The translations under genes and the position numbers were made by a program. The notes under the pieces are model-generated. The model had not been told where the DNA came from and ran no database searches. It worked only from the letters and a program-made list of their open reading frames with translations. Below, piece after piece: positions 55,122 through 60,400 of a DNA stretch of 60,400 nucleotides. The DNA is from JBBQNJ01 sp038329845. GTDB taxonomy: Bacteria > Planctomycetota > Phycisphaerae > Tepidisphaerales > Tepidisphaeraceae. The stretch is taken from positions 1 to 60,400 of the forward strand of contig JBBQNJ010000024.1 in assembly GCA_038329845.1 (NCBI GenBank), read 5' to 3'. Position 1 is the first letter of the stretch; every line of letters starts with the position of its first letter.

Positions 55122-56774
55122 ATGAAAGCGAGCAAGAAAGTCGTGGTGGTGGGCGGAGTGGCCGGCGGGATGTCCGCGGCCACCCGGGCACGCCGGATGG
55201 ATGAATCGGCCTCGATCATCGTGCTGGAGCGCGGGGGCTTTGTGTCGTTCGCCAATTGCGGGCTGCCCTATTATCTCGGCGGAGAGATCACCGATCGAAA
55301 TAAGCTGCTGATCACGAATCCCAAGGTGTTGGCGGACCGATTCCGCATCGACGCGCGAGTGAAACACGAGGTCACGCGGATCGACCGCGGCGCCCGCAGG
55401 GTTGAAGTCAAGGATCTCGATGCGCAAACCGTCTACACGCTCGATTACGACAAGCTAATCCTCGCCCCCGGCGCTACGCCGATCATCCCGTCGATCCCCC
55501 ACGTCGATGCGCCCAACGTCTTTCTGCTGCGCAGCATGGAGGACACGATAAGCGCCTACGAGTGGCTGGCCTCCCGCCACCCCCGCCGTGCCGTCATCAT
55601 CGGCGCAGGATTCATCGGCCTGGAAATGGCCGAAGCCTTGCGCGGGCGCGGCCTCGAGGTCACGATCATCGAGAAAGCGCCGCACGTCCTGCCCCCGCTT
55701 GAAGCTGACCTGGCCTGCTGGGTGCGGCGAGAACTGCTCGCCCATGACGTGCGGGTGATCGAAGCCAACGGGCTTAAATCCTTCGACGCGGCCGATGGGA
55801 AAGTCACCGCCGTGATCGCTGAAGACGGCACGCACATCGAAACCGACATGGTGATGCTCTCGATCGGCGTGCGCCCCAATGTGATCCTCGCCCGCGACGC
55901 CGGATTGGAGATCGGCGATTCCGGGGCGATCCGCGTCGATTCGTTCCAGCGCAGCAGCGACGGCGACATCTACGCCGTCGGCGACGCCGCCGAGGTCCTC
56001 CACGGCTGCACCGGCCGGCCGACGCGTATTCCGCTGGCCGGCCCCGCCAACCGCCAGGGACGTGCCGCCGGCGAACACGCCGTCACCGGCTCGGTGCCCC
56101 CACCGGGAAAGACCCTGGGCACTGCCATCGTCAAGGTGTTTGACCTGACCGTCGGCATGACCGGCCTGAACCTCGCCGATGCCCGCGCCGCCGGGATCGA
56201 CGTCGATTTCGCCTTCGTTCACCCGGCGAATCACGTCGGCTATTACCCCGGCGGGCAGATGATGCATCTGAAGCTGATCTACGAGCGCCCCACCGGGCGA
56301 ATCCTCGGCGCCCAGGCCGTCGGCGGCAACGGGATCGACAAGCGCATCGACGTTGTCGCCACGGCGATCCACTTCCGCGGGTCGATCGACGACCTCGCCG
56401 GGCTGGACCTGGCCTACGCCCCCCAGTTCGGCGCGGCCAAGGATCCCGTGCATATGGCCGCGTTCGTCGCCCAGAACCAGCTGCGCGAGCTGACGCCCGC
56501 GGTCGCCCCGGACGAGATCGGCCAACGACGGGTGATCGACGTGCGCACGCACGAGGAGTTCGCCTCAGGATCGTTGCCTGCGGCGGTAAACATTCCCGTC
56601 GATGAGCTGCGCGATCGGCTGGACGAACTTTCGCCCGATGAGCCGCTCGCCACGCTCTGCCGCGTCGGCCAGCGCGGCTACATCGCCCAGCGCATCCTCG
56701 CCCAGCATGGATTCACCGATGTGGCCAACATTAAAGGCGGCTGGCTGCTCGCCTCGGCCCCCCGGACCGACTAG
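55122..56774 (+). CDS. CoA-disulfide reductase fused to rhodanese (CoADR-Rhd)
   Basis: A 550-aa flavoprotein. The FAD-binding motif is VVVVGGVAGGMSAATRARR, and the single redox-active cysteine C46 (SFANCGLPYY) is typical of CoADR/NADH oxidase enzymes. An NAD(P)H-binding AVIIGAGFIGLEMAEALR follows. DGDIYAVGDAAE, and the dimerisation domain up to about 440, complete the reductase. A C-terminal rhodanese (about 465-545) has C513 in LCRVGQRG. Known CoADR-Rhd proteins reduce CoA-persulfide or polysulfide with NAD(P)H and release H2S. The gene lies 30 bp after the membrane rhodanese, so the two probably pass sulfane sulfur to each other. Confidence 0.95.
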   Translation: MKASKKVVVVGGVAGGMSAATRARRMDESASIIVLERGGFVSFANCGLPYYLGGEITDRNKLLITNPKVLADRFRIDARVKHEVTRIDRGARRVEVKDLDAQTVYTLDYDKLILAPGATPIIPSIPHVDAPNVFLLRSMEDTISAYEWLASRHPRRAVIIGAGFIGLEMAEALRGRGLEVTIIEKAPHVLPPLEADLACWVRRELLAHDVRVIEANGLKSFDAADGKVTAVIAEDGTHIETDMVMLSIGVRPNVILARDAGLEIGDSGAIRVDSFQRSSDGDIYAVGDAAEVLHGCTGRPTRIPLAGPANRQGRAAGEHAVTGSVPPPGKTLGTAIVKVFDLTVGMTGLNLADARAAGIDVDFAFVHPANHVGYYPGGQMMHLKLIYERPTGRILGAQAVGGNGIDKRIDVVATAIHFRGSIDDLAGLDLAYAPQFGAAKDPVHMAAFVAQNQLRELTPAVAPDEIGQRRVIDVRTHEEFASGSLPAAVNIPVDELRDRLDELSPDEPLATLCRVGQRGYIAQRILAQHGFTDVANIKGGWLLASAPRTD

Positions 56775-56818
56775 CCCGCGTCCCCCGGCGCCAAGTCGCC
56801 ACAGACCCAGCGGCCTAA

Positions 56819-56926
56819 GGCGACATTCAGAATATTCCCCGAGAACCGCCCCCGGGAATGGATGCGCCCACGCACCCACGCCGTGCGACGGCGTGAACGT
56901 CCCGACGGAATATTCTGGATGTCCCC
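56819..56926. repeat. 108-bp REP-like inverted repeat (GGGGACATTCAGAATATTCC family)
   Basis: 56819-56838 and 56907-56926 are inverted complements at 18 of 20 positions, with core CAGAATATTCC. The 68-bp loop is GC-rich. It lies in the 191-bp spacer between the convergent CoADR-Rhd and prepilin genes. Same family as 7355-7489. Confidence 0.8.
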
Positions 56927-56965
56927 CTGTCCCCCTGTCCCCGCCCCCCTCTCCCCCTCGAGCGC

Positions 56966-57904
56966 TCATGGCCGCGACGGCAGCTCTCCCGCGGCGGGGA
57001 CCAGGTAGCCGTCTCCCGCCCAGGCCGGACCGATTCTCCGTCCCCGCACTCCCGGCGAATCTGCCGGCAACGCCGCGTCCGGTGTCCGCGGCGACGCCGA
57101 CAACGCGCTGTAAATGTTGTCCTGGTTCACCCCGCAGTACGGCGTCGGCCAGAACTTTACCTCGCCGTAAATGTACAACACGTTCTGGCCGGCATGGCCG
57201 TGATTGGGCGAGTTCGCCTGCGCCAGCCGCCAAACCTCCGCATCCCGCGGCGGAGCCGGAGGCGAATCGGCGTCGCCCGGCCCGGCATCGGCCATGATCA
57301 CGAACGCCCCGGGCAACAGGTCGCGGTTCCAGCGGAAATCCGCCGCGGCGGCGGAAAACGGCGACGCCATCGCGTAGCTGAGATAGATCGGTCGGCGGAA
57401 ATTCGCGCGATTCGCCAGCGAAGTCGCCTGCCCCTCGCCATCGCGCAGCGGATCGTTGACCTCGCCGGCGCTGGGGCAGACAAAAACCGAAGTCGAGACC
57501 AGGTACCGCCCCTTGAGCAGCAGCCACATCGAGGCCGTCACGTCGTTGGGCAATACCCGCGAATCCGGCGCGAACGCATCCGGCGAATCAGCGCCGCTGA
57601 ACGCGGCATACCCCGCGGGCCGGGCCGGGTCCTGCCGGGCGCGGGGGAAGGCCTGGGAATGATCCGCCGCGTACGCCCCCAAGGCGTCGCGGATCTGCCG
57701 CAGGTTGTCGGCACACCGCGCCCGACGCGATTGCTCCCGCAACTTCAGCACCGACGGGATGAAAATCGCCAGCAGAATCCCCGCGATCGCCAGCACCACC
57801 AGCAGCTCCAGGGCGCTGAATCCGCCCGCGCGGCCGAAGCGGGCAATCCGCCGCATCGGCGCTAAAAGCGCATCCCCTGACGAAGACGTTTTTCGCCGTT
57901 CCAT
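56966..57904 (-). CDS. Prepilin-like protein
   Basis: A 312-aa protein with a basic leader and a GG^FSALELLVVLAIAGILLAIF helix. This is the prepilin cleavage/methylation motif with A in place of T/L at some positions but the key Glu retained. The conserved SRRARCADNLRQI segment follows, and near the C-terminus NHGHAGQNVLYIYGEVKFWPTPYCG, the family's HxxxGxNxLYxDGxV box in slightly altered form. The start may be ATG 57904 or 57856 (MRRIARFGRAGG). It is an isolated member of the same family as 36491, divergent from ald. Probably displayed through a pilus or type II-secretion-like machine. Confidence 0.82.
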   Translation of the reverse strand: MERRKTSSSGDALLAPMRRIARFGRAGGFSALELLVVLAIAGILLAIFIPSVLKLREQSRRARCADNLRQIRDALGAYAADHSQAFPRARQDPARPAGYAAFSGADSPDAFAPDSRVLPNDVTASMWLLLKGRYLVSTSVFVCPSAGEVNDPLRDGEGQATSLANRANFRRPIYLSYAMASPFSAAAADFRWNRDLLPGAFVIMADAGPGDADSPPAPPRDAEVWRLAQANSPNHGHAGQNVLYIYGEVKFWPTPYCGVNQDNIYSALSASPRTPDAALPADSPGVRGRRIGPAWAGDGYLVPAAGELPSRP

Positions 57905-58009
57905 GGTTTAAGCAGACTTTACGCGACCCCGGGAAAACTCGCCAGAGACCGCTTGTTCGTCGTCGCGGGGCAACTATGATTCGGTCCAACCGCGACGAGA
58001 GGACGATTG

Positions 58010-59158
58010 ATGCGCATCGGTGTGCCCAAGGAAATCAAAAGCGACGAATATCGCGTGGCGATCATGCCGGTCGGGGTCGAGCTGCTCGTTCAGGCCGGCC
58101 ACGAGGTGGCGATCCAGACTCAGGCGGGACTGGCCAGCGGATTTCCCGACGATGTGTACGAGCGCGCAGGGGCGAAAATCGTCGCCGACGCCGGGGAAAT
58201 CTTCGACGCCGCGGAAATGATCATCAAGGTCAAAGAGCCGCAGCCGTCCGAAATCGCCCATTTTCGGCCCGGGCAGATCATCTTCACCTATTTCCACTTC
58301 GCCGCCGACGCCCAGTTGACCCAGGCCTGCCTCGAGGCCGAGATCGTGGCGATCGCGTACGAGACGATCCTCGATTCGGCCGGGCGGCTTCCCTGCCTGA
58401 CCCCGATGTCGGAGATCGCCGGCAAGATGGCGCCCCAGGAGGCGGCCAAATACCTCGAAAAACCGATGATGGGGCGCGGCATCCTGCTGGGCGGGGTGCC
58501 CGGCGTGGCGCCGGCGAAGGTGGTGGTGCTGGGCGCGGGGACCGTCGGGACCCACGCCGCCAGAGTTGCCGCGGGCCTGGGTGCCCAGGTCGTCTTGATG
58601 GATGTGAACCTCGAACGGCTTCGATATCTCAGCGACGTCATGCCCGCCAACGTGCTGACGATCTTCTCCGACGCCCACACCGTCCGCGATCATCTGCGCG
58701 AGGCCGATGTGGTCATCGGCTCGGTGCTGATCCCCGGCGCCAAGACGCCCAGCCTCGTCACCCGCCGCCACCTCACCGAGATGAAGAATGGCAGCGTGAT
58801 CGTCGATGTGGCGATCGACCAGGGCGGCTGCGTGCAGACCAGCCGGCCGACGACCCATCAGCAGCCGACGTTCGTCGTCGAGGGCGTCGTGCATTACTGC
58901 GTGACCAACATGCCCGGTGCCGTCGGCCGCACCAGCACCATCGCCCTGTGCAACGCGACCCTGCCCTACGCCCTGTGGATCGCCGAGCGCGGCTACGAAG
59001 CCGCCGCCGCCGATCCGGGATTCGCCCGCGGCATCAATCTCGTCGCCGGACGAATCACCCACCCGGCCGTCGCCGAATCTCTGCACATGCGGCACCAGCC
59101 GCTGGGCGGCAGTTCGTCCCCCGCCCGCACCGCCGCCCTGGATCCGCGCGGAAAATAA
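58010..59158 (+). CDS. ald: Alanine dehydrogenase
   Basis: A 382-aa NAD-dependent enzyme converting L-alanine reversibly to pyruvate and ammonium. The N-terminal signature MRIGVPKEIKSDEYRVAI and the substrate region (MIIKVKEPQPSE) are typical. So are the Rossmann motif VLGAGTVGTHAARVAAGLGA near 175 and the C-terminal TNMPGAVGRTST. The catalytic His and Asp lie in the usual IAxxxGRLP and VDVAIDQGG blocks. The ATG at 58010 is chosen; a TTG lies just before it. Length is normal (about 370-380). It stands alone on its strand. Confidence 0.96.
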   Translation: MRIGVPKEIKSDEYRVAIMPVGVELLVQAGHEVAIQTQAGLASGFPDDVYERAGAKIVADAGEIFDAAEMIIKVKEPQPSEIAHFRPGQIIFTYFHFAADAQLTQACLEAEIVAIAYETILDSAGRLPCLTPMSEIAGKMAPQEAAKYLEKPMMGRGILLGGVPGVAPAKVVVLGAGTVGTHAARVAAGLGAQVVLMDVNLERLRYLSDVMPANVLTIFSDAHTVRDHLREADVVIGSVLIPGAKTPSLVTRRHLTEMKNGSVIVDVAIDQGGCVQTSRPTTHQQPTFVVEGVVHYCVTNMPGAVGRTSTIALCNATLPYALWIAERGYEAAAADPGFARGINLVAGRITHPAVAESLHMRHQPLGGSSSPARTAALDPRGK

Positions 59159-59871
59159 GACACCTCGCCTCGACGCATGAATCTTGCAAACATCGTCGAT
59201 ATGCCGGCGCGGCCACCGCAGTTTCGCGGCGAGTCGGAGTCCATGACACTTTCGCCGGGCACAATCGTGACGAAGCGCCAACGGCCCCTCTTGGCCAAGG
59301 GCCTGATCCTGTAATTCTGGATCGGACTTGATTCATCGCCCAACGGCGGCGAATCACCGCAGGGGACATCCTCGGTGCATCGGAGTTGATCCGCGGTAGC
59401 GCTTCAGCCGTCTGCCGCGATTCCCGTTTTGCGGCCTCAGTCAAGTTGAGTCTGTCTGCTGACCCGCGATATCAGCCTCAGAATCAGCGTGGCGGCATTC
59501 GGCTGAAATGTTACGATCCGCGTTCATCGGCGGTTGGCGATTCGAAGCTGTGTCCCATGGGCCGCCAATTCGCTGCGGATGTCGGACAACTCACCGCCGC
59601 TGGACGCCGATCAAGGTCAACGGTTGTTTCCGCCGCGCCGGCGCGATCGTACCTCGAAGACGGCGGTACGTGGACCGAAGGCGGGGCGAGCCGCGTGGCT
59701 CGGCGAAGAAAGCGATTTCGACGAGCTGTTTCCAGAGTCCTTCGAGCAGTGGGCGGCCGAAACAGTCATGCGCCCGCCGCCGTCCCAACCGCGAGCCATC
59801 GGTCAACCAACATCCGCCGAAAGTGTCATGGCCCCAGCGAGTCGTCGCCCCATTCGATCGACCCGGCGGGA
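59159..59871. other. 713-bp intergenic region with a mobile element and one weak open frame
   Basis: It contains the 121-bp element copy B (59395-59515). From ATG 59579 a plus-strand frame stays open to the window end, with an acidic stretch (EESDFDELFPESFEQWAAE) that looks protein-like. It then overlaps the TonB-like gene in antisense and has no clear ribosome binding site. I do not call it a gene. Confidence 0.4.
59395..59515 (-). mobile_element. 121-bp MITE-like element, copy B
   Basis: Inverted copy of 23234-23354 with four mismatches, three of them in one terminal repeat. The intact end is CGGCTGAAATGTTACG (59500-59515); the other end has decayed (59395-59410). It is flanked by the direct repeat ATCCGC (59389-59394 and 59516-59521), different from that of copy A, which indicates independent insertions. 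Confidence 0.9.
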
Positions 59872-60400
59872 TCAGAGAAAATCGATCGAACAGACGATCA
59901 CGTCGGCCTTGAGATGCCCGGCGGCATCGAGCGGCGGCTGGAACCACCACTCATACACCGCCCGCTGCGTCGCCAGATCCACATCCACGCTGCCCGATGA
60001 GCTGAGAATCTCCACCCGCGCCACATGCCCGGTCGCATCAGCGTTGACCCGTAACTGCAAGCGGGTGCGGCCCAGTCCCACCAGGTCGGCTTGGGCCGAC
60101 ATCGTCAACCGCGGGCGAACCGTCTTGACCTTCCGTCCGAATCGAGCATCCACCCGTCCCCCCGGCGAAATCACAACCGATGCTTGCCGCGAGAACGGGT
60201 CGATTTCCGAATCGCCCATCGGTGCTGGATCCGCCCCCGTCGCCCCCCCTGCCCCGGCCAGTTCCACCGCCGCTTCGCCCGCAGGCGCGGCCGGCGCTGG
60301 CGCGGCCGGCGCTGGTGCGGCCGGTGCAGGCGCGGCCGGCGCTGGTGCGGCCGGCGCTGGTGCGGCCGGCGCTGGAATGGCCGGCACGGCCGCGACGACC
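59872..60400 (-). CDS. TonB-like C-terminal domain protein, partial
   Basis: The minus-strand frame runs from the window's right edge to a stop at 59872-59874, leaving about 175 residues of a C-terminal part. An APAAP-type Pro/Ala repeat (six 15-bp units, 60287-60376) precedes a domain of about 95 residues: RPRLTMSAQADL...LQLRVNADATGHVARVEILSSSGSVDVDLATQRAVYEWWFQPP. This is the TonB C-terminal energy-transducer pattern. The N-terminal membrane anchor should lie beyond 60400. A GTG at 60387 exists but is probably internal. TonB proteins pass proton-motive-force energy to outer-membrane receptors; no ExbB/ExbD or receptor is visible here. Confidence 0.75.
   Translation of the reverse strand, partial: VVAAVPAIPAPAAPAPAAPAPAAPAPAAPAPAAPAPAAPAGEAAVELAGAGGATGADPAPMGDSEIDPFSRQASVVISPGGRVDARFGRKVKTVRPRLTMSAQADLVGLGRTRLQLRVNADATGHVARVEILSSSGSVDVDLATQRAVYEWWFQPPLDAAGHLKADVIVCSIDFL
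60287..60376 (-). repeat. Six 15-bp tandem repeats encoding a Pro/Ala linker
   Basis: Units of GCGGCCGGCGCTGGT (plus-strand reading) with a few substitutions encode APAAP-type pentapeptides in the TonB-like protein. They would span the periplasm as an extended linker. Confidence 0.85.

Noticed and set aside
60287..60376. Possible CRISPR-like repeat array
   Set aside because: Contiguous 15-bp in-frame units without spacers, coding for a Pro/Ala linker.

Overview
The window is GC-rich and almost fully coding, and its gene content points to a planctomycete, most likely a Phycisphaerae-type heterotroph. This is inferred from several traits together: type II-secretion-like prepilins of the 'GFTLVELLVVI ... 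DGHVE' kind, a PEP-CTERM protein, a long zinc-ribbon-containing signal peptidase I, tandem 'peptide transporter'-type polytopic proteins (DUF6785/6784-like), and sulfatases and glycoside hydrolases. No rRNA gene or taxonomic marker is present to prove it. I found no CRISPR array, prophage or intact transposase.

Layout. 1-7.3 kb: edge of a DNA methyltransferase (-), SpoU/TrmH RNA methyltransferase, zinc-finger-less DnaJ (-), GH42 beta-galactosidase, metallophosphoesterase (-), signal peptidase I. 7.6-8.0 kb: stand-alone response regulator. 8.4-21.6 kb: a seven-gene, one-strand locus encoding an 1803-aa FtsX-type permease with a pseudo-peptidase ectodomain, two large polytopic transporters, an unknown 295-aa protein, a PqqD-like protein, a second FtsX/MacB-type permease and its ABC ATPase. 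A 134-bp TGAC microsatellite precedes the ATPase gene. 21.9-24.3 kb: tRNA-Pro(UGG), an exported possible outer-membrane protein, and an MNT/HEPN toxin-antitoxin-like pair whose HEPN gene has an in-frame amber codon. 24.5-31.1 kb: L-arabinose catabolism (araB, araA, araD) followed closely by an MMPL/RND protein. 31.1-34.4 kb: folP (-), alkaline-phosphatase-superfamily phosphodiesterase (-), PhyH dioxygenase. 34.6-41 kb: LacI-type regulator with a clear promoter and two operators, PEP-CTERM protein, prepilin-like protein, large secreted clan GH-A glycosidase.

41-48.7 kb: a GH15-type glycosidase fused to a dicluster ferredoxin domain (-), nested small inverted-repeat elements, hemL, a sulfatase (-), and an ECF sigma / membrane protein / PDZ operon. 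48.9-56.8 kb: HPP-family membrane protein (-), then an ArsR-type repressor with a palindromic operator heading an RND efflux pair, a membrane rhodanese and a CoA-disulfide-reductase/rhodanese fusion. This resembles a sulfide/persulfide- or thiol-responsive operon. 56.9-60.4 kb: prepilin-like gene (-), alanine dehydrogenase, and a TonB-like protein (-) cut by the window end.

Small mobile DNA is a second theme. A 121-bp element occurs twice (23.2 and 59.4 kb, inverted, 117/121 identical), each copy with 16-bp terminal inverted repeats and its own 6-bp target duplication. A 102-bp element with perfect 17-bp ends is inserted inside another inverted-repeat element at 43.7 kb. A GGGGACATTCAGAATATT-type REP-like family occurs at 7.4 and 56.8 kb. 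The most interesting candidates for new biology are the 8.4-21.6 kb membrane locus and the glycosidase-ferredoxin fusion.
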